A program made the translations under genes and the position numbers. The notes below the pieces were generated by a model. It was not told where the DNA came from. It was given only the letters and a program-made list of their open reading frames with translations, and ran no database searches. This document shows, in pieces, positions 7,696-15,500 of a DNA stretch of 17,475 nt (its first letter is position 1; each line of letters begins with the position of its first letter). The stretch comes from JBHIFB01 sp046760905 (GTDB taxonomy: Bacteria > Gemmatimonadota > CAZMKB01), in the NCBI GenBank assembly GCA_046760905.1, contig JBHIFB010000059.1, positions 1-17,475 on the forward strand. Direction: 5' to 3'.

Positions 7696-9621
7696 ATGTA
7701 CATGGAAGTAGATGACATGAAGACATCCATACTGATAATAGATGACGATGAAGGCTCCTGCGAGACTCTCAAGGACATCTTCCAGGAAGAAGGCTACACG
7801 GTCGTGACTGCCCTCGATGCCGCAAGCGGCCTGTCTGCAATAAGGCGGAAGAGGTTCCAGGTTGCCCTGGTGGATATAAAGCTGCCTGATATAGATGGCG
7901 TTCATCTCATAAAGCTAATCAAGAAGAAAGACCCCGAGCTTCATGTGATAATGATTACGGCTTTCGCGACAATCGAGAACACGATCGAAGCCCTCAACAA
8001 GGGAGCATATTCCTATTTCACCAAACCGCTAAATATAGAGGAAGTAAAAGCCAGGATACAGAGAGCCATCGAGCACTACAGGAGCGATGAAGAGAGGAAA
8101 AGGCTCGGTAAGGAGATCAAAAAACGCGCGGTGGAACTTGAAACCATATCGAGTATCATGACGACGATCAACCAGAGCCTCAATCTGAGTGATGTGTTCC
8201 GGACTATTGCGGTCGAGGTGAGCAAGGTGATTCCTTACGATTTGACGAGAGTATGCCTTTTGGATGAAGAGGGGAAATCGCTGCGAGTGTTCGCCGAAGC
8301 AGATGGCACAGGCAGGATCAGAATGAACCCTTCCGTTGGGAAAGTAGAGGGCGCAGTTGAGCGGTGGGTGATTACCAACCGTGAGCCCCTGCTCATCGGC
8401 GACCTCACTGAGACCTCCCCCTTGAATATCGACCCCGGAATGTATGGAACTAATGTGACATCGCTTCTGGTCATACCACTCATATCGAGGGGAAGACCGA
8501 TCGGGCTCTTCTACATCGGGAGTTCAAGGAGGAGGAGCTATAGCGAAGAGCATCTGTCGTTTTTCAAGCAGATCGGAGGTCAGTTCTCGGTTGCGCTCGA
8601 TAATGCGAGAATGTATGAGGAGCTGCTTCGGACGAAGGAATCCCTCGAGAAGGACGTGGTCGAATTGAAGGGGAAGGTCGCGGAGAAGTTCAGCTTCAAG
8701 AATATCATCGTCAAGAGTGAGAAGATGAAAGGAATCATGTCCCTTGTTGAGAGGGTCATTCATTCCAATTCCACGGTGCTGTTACAGGGCGAGAGCGGTA
8801 CCGGGAAAGAACTGCTGGCTCACCTTCTTCATTATAACGGCCCTAGAAGGAATCGGATGTTCATCACAGTGAACTGCGGGGCGATCCCAGAACACCTGCT
8901 CGAATCGGAACTGTTTGGATTCGAAAAGGGGGCTTTCACGGGTGCAGATCGCTCGAAAGAGGGCTTGATCGAGAGAGCCCACATGGGAACATTCTTCCTG
9001 GATGAGATCGATGAACTCCCGAAAAATCTGCAGGTGAAGCTGCTGAGAGTGCTGCAGAACGGGGAGCTGAGGAGACTCGGCGAAGTGGAGTCGCGGCACG
9101 TCGATATCAGACTCATTGCAGCGACCAACAGGGATATAGCTATTCTTGTGAAGGAAGGGGTATTCAGGGAAGATCTGTACTATCGCCTGAACGTATTCCC
9201 GGTGGTAATACCTCCGTTGAGGGAGAGAGCCGAGGACATTATACCTCTCGCGGAACACTTCTTCGATAGATACAAGGGAAAGGCTCACGGCGATCTCAAA
9301 GGATTCTCCACCGGTGCCAAAAAGACTCTCCTCTCATATGGCTGGCCTGGTAACGTTCGGGAGCTCGAGAATGTGGTAGAAAAGGCTGTCCACATCGCTG
9401 AAGGGGAGTGGGTCGAGGCCCAGGACCTCGGACTGGAGCTGGCAATGAAACGTGCTGGAGTCTTAAGTGTATCATTCAAAGAGGGGCAGGAAGCCTTCAC
9501 AAGGAGCATGATCGAGGATGTCCTGAGGAGAAACATGGGCAATAAAGCCAGGACTGCGAGGGAACTAGGCATACACAGGACGCAGCTGTACAGGTACATG
9601 GAAAAGTATGGACTCAGCTGA
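7696..9621 (+). CDS. NtrC-class sigma-54 activator (receiver-GAF-AAA+-Fis HTH)
   Basis: Cytoplasmic response regulator and bacterial enhancer-binding protein, 641 residues. Receiver 9-125: acidic pocket D16-D18, phospho-acceptor D60 in VALVDIKLPD, T88, K110 in YFTKP. A GAF-like domain (about 145-305) follows, unusual in plain NtrC. AAA+ domain about 335-575: Walker A GESGTGKE (365-372), the sigma-54 contact loop GAFTGA (412-417), Walker B GTFFLDEID (431-439), arginine-finger region REDLYYRLNVFP (491-502) and WPGNVREL (550-557). The Fis-type HTH is at 602-638 (NKARTARELGIHRTQLYRYM). The AGGGGGAA SD (7686-7693) supports ATG 7696 or 7702; the family start would be M8 (7717, MKTSILIIDDDE). It is probably phosphorylated by the upstream kinase and is the natural candidate to bind the GYGACAC array at 12037-12265 and drive the promoter at 12385. 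The GAF domain offers a second, small-molecule input. Confidence 0.95.
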   Translation: MYMEVDDMKTSILIIDDDEGSCETLKDIFQEEGYTVVTALDAASGLSAIRRKRFQVALVDIKLPDIDGVHLIKLIKKKDPELHVIMITAFATIENTIEALNKGAYSYFTKPLNIEEVKARIQRAIEHYRSDEERKRLGKEIKKRAVELETISSIMTTINQSLNLSDVFRTIAVEVSKVIPYDLTRVCLLDEEGKSLRVFAEADGTGRIRMNPSVGKVEGAVERWVITNREPLLIGDLTETSPLNIDPGMYGTNVTSLLVIPLISRGRPIGLFYIGSSRRRSYSEEHLSFFKQIGGQFSVALDNARMYEELLRTKESLEKDVVELKGKVAEKFSFKNIIVKSEKMKGIMSLVERVIHSNSTVLLQGESGTGKELLAHLLHYNGPRRNRMFITVNCGAIPEHLLESELFGFEKGAFTGADRSKEGLIERAHMGTFFLDEIDELPKNLQVKLLRVLQNGELRRLGEVESRHVDIRLIAATNRDIAILVKEGVFREDLYYRLNVFPVVIPPLRERAEDIIPLAEHFFDRYKGKAHGDLKGFSTGAKKTLLSYGWPGNVRELENVVEKAVHIAEGEWVEAQDLGLELAMKRAGVLSVSFKEGQEAFTRSMIEDVLRRNMGNKARTARELGIHRTQLYRYMEKYGLS

Positions 9622-9649
9622 ATGTGGAATCGGATGACCCAAAAAAATC

Positions 9650-9677
9650 TTGACATTTTTGAATTATACGATAGAAT
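9650..9677 (+). promoter_or_regulatory. Sigma-70-like promoter for exbB-exbD-exbD-tonB
   Basis: A consensus TTGACA (9650-9655), 16-base spacer and TAGAAT (9672-9677, five of six). The start would be near 9684. It suggests housekeeping transcription of the energising complex, separate from the sigma-54 control of the receptor. Confidence 0.6.
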
Positions 9678-9734
9678 ACAGGGTATTGAATTGTCCGCTG
9701 GTCTTGAGTTTCACCGAAAAATGGAGGAGAGGCA

Positions 9735-10373
9735 TTGACTTTAGTCGAACTTTACAAAGCCGGTGGCCCCATGATGCATGCCCTGCTTGTCTGTTCTGTA
9801 ATAGGGCTTGCGATAATCATAGTGAAATACTTCACGTTAACTGTTGCAGGGGTCAAGAGTAAAAAGCTTCTTACTGAGATCAACCAGCTTTTGAATGAAC
9901 ACAAATTCCAAGAAGCCCACGAGCTGTGCGAAACTTCAAAAGGTCCCGTGGCGGCTATCCTTTCCGCTGGTCTCAGGAAGATTAACGAAGGCTCGGACAG
10001 GGTGATTCGAGCAATTGAGCATACCGGAACCATCGAGCTTTCATTTCTGGAAAGAGGCCTCGTAGCCCTTGCAACCATTGCAACGATTGCTCCCCTTATG
10101 GGCTTTTTAGGCACGGTAGCTGGTATGATCCAGGCCTTTGGTGCCATCGAAGCTTATGGGGAGGTGGAGGCCACCCTCGTCGCCGGAGGAATAAAGGTAG
10201 CATTAATAACTACAGCCACGGGTCTTATAATCGCTATACCCATAAGTGCCGCTCATAGCTATTTCGTGACGAAGGTGGACAGGATAATCCTGGACATGGA
10301 AGAGACCTCCGAAAACATGGTGGACATGATTTACCAGATGGAACAGTCGGGCGGATCAAGGAAGTCAACCTGA
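9735..10373 (+). CDS. exbB: ExbB/TolQ/MotA-family proton channel subunit
   Basis: Inner-membrane proton-channel subunit that, with ExbD, powers TonB; 212 residues. Starts at TTG 9735, with GGAGG (9723-9727) seven bases upstream. Three membrane segments are visible: about 13-33, 108-135 (APLMGFLGTVAGMIQAF, including the conserved GTVAGM at 126-131) and 152-176 (ITTATGLIIAIPISA, including the pore-lining threonines). The large cytoplasmic loop between TM1 and TM2 is typical of ExbB/TolQ. First gene of a tight four-gene operon; 25 bases separate it from exbD1. TolQ is the alternative, but the following ExbD-ExbD-TonB order supports ExbB. Confidence 0.93.
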   Translation: MTLVELYKAGGPMMHALLVCSVIGLAIIIVKYFTLTVAGVKSKKLLTEINQLLNEHKFQEAHELCETSKGPVAAILSAGLRKINEGSDRVIRAIEHTGTIELSFLERGLVALATIATIAPLMGFLGTVAGMIQAFGAIEAYGEVEATLVAGGIKVALITTATGLIIAIPISAAHSYFVTKVDRIILDMEETSENMVDMIYQMEQSGGSRKST

Positions 10374-10398
10374 GATTTAGGATAATACTAGAGGAGCG

Positions 10399-10830
10399 TT
10401 GAGTGATATGAACTTCGCCTCGAAGTCGAAGGTAAAAGCTGAAATACCAACAGCATCGATGGCAGACATTGCCTTCCTCCTCATAATTTTCTTCCTGACA
10501 ACCACCGTTTTCAGCGAAGACAAGGGTTTGCAGCTCGTTCTCCCGGAAGCGTCTGCGGAACAGGTGAAGATTTCCAGGAAGAACATAATTCACATTTTCG
10601 TCTATCCGGATGGACATGTTTCCATCAAGAGAGGACGCGACCCTCACGAACAGGTTATCGAGAAAGATGAGCTGGAAGGGATTATGCGGACTGAGATAGA
10701 GGCCAATCCGAATATAATCGCTGCTGTTAAAGTCGATGAAATGTCCCGCTACCGGGATATGATTGACGTGCTTGATGAGCTTCAACTCGCCGAGGCGACG
10801 AGGATTTCCATTCAACCGTGGATAAAGTAG
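10399..10830 (+). CDS. exbD: ExbD/TolR-family protein, first copy
   Basis: Proton-channel partner of ExbB, 143 residues from TTG 10399 (140 from ATG 10408). AGGAG at 10392-10396 is very close to the TTG and 11 bases from the ATG, so the ATG may be the real start. One N-terminal membrane helix (about 21-38, MADIAFLLIIFFLTTT) contains the essential aspartate, D23, equivalent to E. coli ExbD Asp25. The periplasmic domain has the ExbD/TolR fold pattern (IIHIFVYPDGHVSI, then AAVKVDEMSRYRDMIDVLDEL). It differs from the second copy mainly in the linker. Confidence 0.92.
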   Translation: MSDMNFASKSKVKAEIPTASMADIAFLLIIFFLTTTVFSEDKGLQLVLPEASAEQVKISRKNIIHIFVYPDGHVSIKRGRDPHEQVIEKDELEGIMRTEIEANPNIIAAVKVDEMSRYRDMIDVLDELQLAEATRISIQPWIK

Positions 10831-10846
10831 AAAGAGGGAAGCCGCT

Positions 10847-11290
10847 TTGCTCAGGGAAAGCAAGACATTCAAGATGGAGACAAAGGTAGAGTCGAAGATT
10901 CCGAGCGCTTCACTCGCTGATATAGCCTTTCTACTCTTTATATTCTTCGCCGTATCGACCACCTTCAGGGCGAAGGATTACCCGGGGAAGAAGCCCGAGC
11001 TCCCTCAGGCAAAAGCGACTGAGAAGGTCGAAGAGAGGGTGAAAGACATACTCCATCTATGGGTTATCCCTGACGGAACCGTATGGATCAATGATGTGCA
11101 GGTCCCCATGGAAGGGGTGGCCGGTCAGATACAGCCGATTCTCATGAAACAACCCAGGCTCATAGTTGCGGTAAAGGCGGATAAAGACGCTGAATTCGGC
11201 ATGATAAACAAGGTGCTGGATCAGCTCAAGATAGCCGGAGCCGTCAGGGTGAACTTCGCGACGCTGAAGGAGAGGGAGACGAACCCTTAG
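10847..11290 (+). CDS. exbD: ExbD/TolR-family protein, second copy
   Basis: A 147-residue paralogue, 16 bases after the first. Starts at TTG 10847, with GAGGG (10834-10838) eight bases upstream; the next in-frame ATG is M10. Membrane helix about 23-40 (LADIAFLLFIFFAVSTTF) with D25. The periplasmic part has LHLWVIPDGTVWI and IVAVKADKDAEFGMINKVLDQL. Tandem non-identical exbD genes are common in Bacteroidetes and relatives and could form heteromeric ExbD dimers inside one ExbB pentamer. Confidence 0.92.
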   Translation: MLRESKTFKMETKVESKIPSASLADIAFLLFIFFAVSTTFRAKDYPGKKPELPQAKATEKVEERVKDILHLWVIPDGTVWINDVQVPMEGVAGQIQPILMKQPRLIVAVKADKDAEFGMINKVLDQLKIAGAVRVNFATLKERETNP

Positions 11291-11302
11291 AGGATACAAC
11301 CG

Positions 11303-11947
11303 ATGGAAGTGGCAACGGCAAAAGGAACGAAGCTTGTAGGCGCCAGTGGGAACACGATATTCAAGGCGAAATACAGGAGTTATTTTCTTCAGGCCGTGGC
11401 GATATCCATCATCGTTCACATCATACTCATCGCCGTGCTTCCTGGGATGAGTCCCCCGGATTTCGGAACGAAGGTGACAGAAACGATCGTAACCGACATC
11501 CCGCCTGAAATCGCTATCCCTCCACCACCTGCCAAGATAGCGAAACCTGCCGTACCGGTCGAGGCGGCAGTCGAGGAAGATGTTTCAGAGGAGATCACCA
11601 TCGCCGAGACCACACCGGAAGTTGATATACCGATCGCACCATCTATCGAGGAGCAACCGGTGTTTACTCCTTATGAAGTGGCCCCGGTCCTGATAAAGAG
11701 TACGGTGAATCTCGTATACCCGGAATTACTGAAAAAGGCCGGTATCGAAGGAACAGTACTACTCTGGATCCTTATCAATACAGACGGCACGGTCAAAAAA
11801 GTGCAAGTATTTAAGAGCTCCGGAAATTCAGCCCTGGATGATGCTGCGATGCGAGCCTACCAGAAGGCTCGTTTCACACCGGCATATTCACGGGATATCC
11901 CCGTGAAAGTGTGGGTCCAATGGCCGGTCAAATTCACTCTCAAATAA
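11303..11947 (+). CDS. tonB: TonB family energy transducer
   Basis: Periplasm-spanning protein of 214 residues that carries energy from ExbB/ExbD to outer-membrane receptors. ATG 11303 is preceded by AGAGGA. One membrane helix, about 29-48 (QAVAISIIVHIILIAVLPGM), has S35 and H39 in the SxxxH pattern of E. coli TonB Ser16/His20. A short Pro/Ala/Glu-rich linker (about 65-125) follows; it lacks the long Pro-Lys/Pro-Glu repeats of E. coli. The C-terminal TonB domain (about 130-214) contains VNLVYPELLKKAGIEGTV, NTDGTVKKVQVFKSSG and the closing WVQWPVKFTLK. Last gene of the operon, and the 580-bp regulatory region before the receptor begins right after it. Confidence 0.94.
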   Translation: MEVATAKGTKLVGASGNTIFKAKYRSYFLQAVAISIIVHIILIAVLPGMSPPDFGTKVTETIVTDIPPEIAIPPPPAKIAKPAVPVEAAVEEDVSEEITIAETTPEVDIPIAPSIEEQPVFTPYEVAPVLIKSTVNLVYPELLKKAGIEGTVLLWILINTDGTVKKVQVFKSSGNSALDDAAMRAYQKARFTPAYSRDIPVKVWVQWPVKFTLK

Positions 11948-12036
11948 TCCCATATCTACACGCCAGGTCGCAAGGGAACCGATTAAAGTTCATGTAGAAT
12001 ACCCCAGCGCGAGGGTGAATTGCCTTTTTCTAAATC

Positions 12037-12065
12037 CTGACACTTGATGTGACACTTTGTGTCGC
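12037..12065 (+). promoter_or_regulatory. GYGACAC operator cluster A
   Basis: Three half-sites: CTGACAC (12037-12043) and GTGACAC (12049-12055) as direct repeats 12 bp apart, then GTGTCGC (12059-12065) inverted. The last two form a 17-bp near-palindrome, GTGACACTTTGTGTCGC. The cluster lies about 360 bp upstream of the predicted sigma-54 start. Probably a binding site for the window's NtrC-class activator. Confidence 0.6.
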
Positions 12066-12187
12066 GATTTAACTTTACATGATTACACATCTTAAAAGAT
12101 CCCTATGCTATCATTATAGTTACAGCATCGGACGGTTTTCATTCGACAAGCTCTTTCCGATCTGCCGGTTGGAAACTTAGAAGGAAT

Positions 12188-12201
12188 GTGACATGCGACA
12201 C
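12188..12201 (+). promoter_or_regulatory. GYGACAC operator cluster B
   Basis: GTGACAT (12188-12194) directly abuts GCGACAC (12195-12201). Same half-site as clusters A and C but with 7-bp periodicity, so possibly a single functional half-site plus a degenerate one. Centred about 216 bp upstream of the predicted start. Confidence 0.45.
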
Positions 12202-12246
12202 AATAAATGTATTCACAGAGGGTTACAGAGAGGATGGCACCTTCAA

Positions 12247-12265
12247 GCGACACAAAATGTGACAC
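12247..12265 (+). promoter_or_regulatory. GYGACAC operator cluster C
   Basis: GCGACAC (12247-12253) and GTGACAC (12259-12265), direct repeats 12 bp apart, the same geometry as the first two half-sites of cluster A; both are followed by TT. Centred about 155 bp upstream of the predicted sigma-54 start, a normal enhancer distance. Confidence 0.6.
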
Positions 12266-12384
12266 TTACTTTTAAAATTCTGTATTTAATTTAATCGGGA
12301 TGCAAGGACGTTTTTCGCCATCATGTAAGTTGCTGTATTGCATTTACTTATAAAAATTATTTCGATCCTTTCGATCTCATTCTC

Positions 12385-12400
12385 TGGTACATTTCTTGCT
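12385..12400 (+). promoter_or_regulatory. Sigma-54 promoter for the TonB-dependent receptor
   Basis: TGGTACATTTCTTGCT matches the -24/-12 consensus TGGCAC-N5-TTGCW with one mismatch in the -24 element. The invariant GG (12386-12387) and GC (12398-12399) have the required spacing. Transcription would start near 12411. The nearby half-site array and the NtrC-class activator gene make this much more credible than the motif alone. Confidence 0.8.
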
Positions 12401-12477
12401 ATTGCGGCGGGAGCCTGAATCATGCGATTAGTAAAAACAGTGCAACTCGTAAACGACAGGACACTGAAAGGAGGTGA

Positions 12478-12507
12478 ATGCGTTACCTTTTTTGTGGAAT
12501 CCACTGA
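12478..12507 (+). CDS. Possible nine-residue leader peptide before the receptor
   Basis: ATG CGT ... TGA encodes MRYLFCGIH. It is preceded by AAGGAGGTGA (12468-12477), a full ten-base match to the 16S anti-SD, though only three bases separate AGGAGG from the ATG. It ends 20 bases before the receptor ATG. It could couple translation or serve as an attenuator, or the SD may belong to the GTG at 12474, in frame with the receptor. Very short; evidence is only positional. Confidence 0.25.
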   Translation: MRYLFCGIH

Positions 12508-12527
12508 GAAACACGAGAGGAGGAGGT

Positions 12528-15500
12528 ATGGTGCATTTTAACCGATTAAAATTTTCTACCTCCCTCGCGGTTTGCTTGCTGATTTTTTCGGTGGCTTTCT
12601 CAACGAGTCTATTAGCGCAGACCACGGGAAAGGTAGAGGGGGTTGTGACAGATGCCGATACGGGAGAACCGTTGGTCGGGGCTCAGGTTATTATTGAGGG
12701 CACACTCCTGGGCAACATAACGAATGATGAAGGATACTACTTCATTCTGAATGTCCCGGTAGGCCTTCAAGCGGTAAAAGCCCAGATCATCGGTTACCAG
12801 TCTGTAACGGTCAAGGACGTGAGAATCCTGGCCGGTCAGACGCACTCTGTTGATTTCAGTTTGAAATCCACAGTGCTTGAGCTCCCCGGGCAGGAGATTT
12901 ACGGGGAGAGGGAACCTTTAGTACCGCGTGATAATACGGTATCGAAGGAGAGGTTCACCGGTGAGACCCAGCTCGAGATCCCTGCCGATAACGTCACCCA
13001 GGTCATCACACTCCAGGCCGGTGTGACGAGATACGGAGACCAGACATATAGCATCCGCGGCGGCAGGCCATCCGAGTCGGCCATCTACGTGGATGGTGTT
13101 AATGTGAAAAGCTACACCACCGATGGGACTCAGGGAGAGGATGATCTCGATGTGGGTGAGAACGCCGTCGAGGAAGTTGACGTAATCACCGGTGGTTTCG
13201 CTTCCGATTTCGGTGACGCACAGTCAGGCGTGATCAACATCGTAACGAAGGAAGGTGGCCAGAACTATTCGGGTCAGTTAAGGCTGGAAACAGACGAGTT
13301 CATGCCTTCAAGTTCGAACTACGGATACAACAGGGCGCAGGTCTCCATCGGAGGCCCGATACCCGCACTGGCCGACAACCTCACCTTCTTTTTCTCCGGA
13401 GAAGTCACTGGACAGGGGGATAGATTCCCGCGTGCAGACGGCTTCAAGGGGAGAAACGAGGACATCGAATTCCTCGCTGACATGTATGGCAACAGCGATG
13501 AGGTCAGGGAGTTTCTTGGAAAAGATCTTGACATCAACGAGATGCTCAGGATAGGCAGGGCAAACAACCCTGATATGCCCGTCCTCAACATCGAGAAATA
13601 CAGAACCGATAAGGGGGACTACCCCGGGAGGCTCATCGGAAACGAAGGTGATGAGACGAGAATGCAGGGTAAGATTGCTTGGCAGGCATCCAAGAACATC
13701 AAGCTGACAGGTACTTTAATCGCTGACAGGGATCAGGGCATCGTGTTCAACAGGAACATGATTTTCTGGAACTCTGTCGGAAACGGACTCTTCAATAACA
13801 GAAACCTGCTTGGCATTGTCGGCTACAACCACACGATCAGCCAGTCGGCCGAGCGCTCGACGAACATACAGGTCAGGGCCAGCTTTCAAAGATCCACGCT
13901 CGTTCAGGGACCGAAGTTCAACCTCAACAAGGACAAGACAGGCGGTCCCCTCATGTCGGAATTCCCGATGCGGAATTTCGGGCGTGACCTGGGCTTTGAT
14001 GGTCTGAGGAGCATCTTAAACTACCGACCCGGGAACATTCCGATTTTCCTCGATGATCTGAAAGGAGGAATGATCAACACTTACCAGGATGTCTTCGACA
14101 ATTATCAGTGGGATTTCCAGCTCAGAGAGGGCAGGAATGGACAGAATCCCTTCGGGATCGCCGCTGCCGGATTCCTGGATGATGGAGTTGGCTATTATGA
14201 CTTCCTGAGGACCATGGAGGAGGACCGGGCAAACTTCAGACTGGACTTTGACAGCCAGGTGAACAAGATCCACCGGGTCAGGGCCGGAGCTGATGTCAAG
14301 TACTGGCAGATCGACTACTTCTCCAATAGTCTTACCTCGTCGACATTCCTGAACTTCTTCTTCGCAAAGCCCGAGATGCAATCCTTCTACGTTGAGGACA
14401 GGATGGATTTCCAGGATCTCGTGCTTGACTTTGGATTCAGGGTTGATTCGTTCAGAGCCGGCGTGAAAGCACCGAGGACCATAGGTCTCCAGGATGAAGT
14501 CAGCCGTGCAGGCGGAGGGGTAGAGCCTAAGAGACTGACTGAGGTAAGTCCCAGGCTTGGTGTTGCCCATCCCGTGACGGATAAGACCCAGATCAGGGTG
14601 AGCTATGGATCGAAATTCCAGGTCCCGACATTCCTATACCTGTATCGGGCTATTAACACAGACGTGAACATATTCACGAATATGAACCAGTTCTTTGGGA
14701 ACCCTTACCTGGGTTTCAGAAAGACGACGAGCTTCGAAGTCGGTATTACAACCTTGCTCTCGGAGGACTGGGTACTCGATCTGGTGGGCTACAACAGGGA
14801 TATAGATGGAAACACAGCACTTCGCTATATCCAGCAGAATGAGGATATGCCTTACATGCGAATCTACACGAACGTGGATAATGGGAACGTCAAGGGATTC
14901 GACCTCACTCTGAGGAGGAGGTTCAGTAAGTACTATTCGATGGACGCCACCTATACCATGCTCTTCGCAAGGAGCACGGGCACAGATCCGGAGGATTTCG
15001 TCCGGAACGAGGGATTCTTCCTCAGTGGTGATCGTCCTCCTCTTCCTCCGGTCGAGACTGCTCCAAACGATTTCGACCAGACGCACACGTTCAACTACCA
15101 GTTCAACGTGAAGCTCCCTGGCGATTTCAGAGAGGGAACCGGCCTCGGAAGACTTTTGAGGAATACAGGCTACTACCTTACACTGCAGGCGAATTCCGGC
15201 AGGCCATTCACGAGCCAGGATTCGAACTTCTTATTCATCGAGAAGTCTAATGCGAGCAGGCGTGGATGGCAATTCGTGTCCAACCTTAGGGTGATCAAGG
15301 ACTTCAACTGGGGCGGCCTGGATTACTCTGTTTTTGCGGATATAAGGAACCTCTTCAACAATGTGAACCTGAGCTCTAATTCGGCCTCCGTATTCTCAAG
15401 CGCCGGGATCACCAACGGTGTCTACCAGACGACCGGTTCACCATATACTGACGGTCAGACAATCAGAAGGGCTATTGATGACCTCGGTGTGGATGACCCG

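Larger units (their letters stand above)
11948..12527 (+). other. 580-bp regulatory region between tonB and the receptor
   Basis: No convincing protein-coding gene. From left to right: 90 bases with no clear terminator; an operator array (12037-12065, 12188-12201, 12247-12265); an AT-rich stretch (12267-12380), a plausible bending segment; a sigma-54 promoter (12385-12400); and a leader of about 117 bases with two strong SDs, the first serving a nine-codon ORF. A 39-codon ORF (12422-12541) starting 11 bases after the predicted transcript start has no SD and is probably untranslated. Confidence 0.75.

Noticed and set aside
9690..9715. Possible sigma-54 site TGGTCTTGAGTTTCAC before exbB
   Set aside because: The -12 GC is absent at the required spacing; the nearby TTGACA-N16-TAGAAT explains the promoter better.
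11948..12036. Intrinsic terminator after tonB
   Set aside because: A CCTTTTTC tract exists near 12023-12030 but only a 3-bp stem (AGG/CCT) precedes it, so a terminator is not supported.
12422..12541. 39-codon ORF spanning the receptor leader
   Set aside because: No SD, starts about 11 bases after the predicted transcript start, and overlaps the receptor start in another frame.
14016..15086. Long antisense open frames within the receptor gene (up to 184 codons)
   Set aside because: They lie wholly opposite a well-supported gene, lack SDs and show no domain-like content; treated as codon-bias shadows. The same applies to the antisense frames in the other genes.
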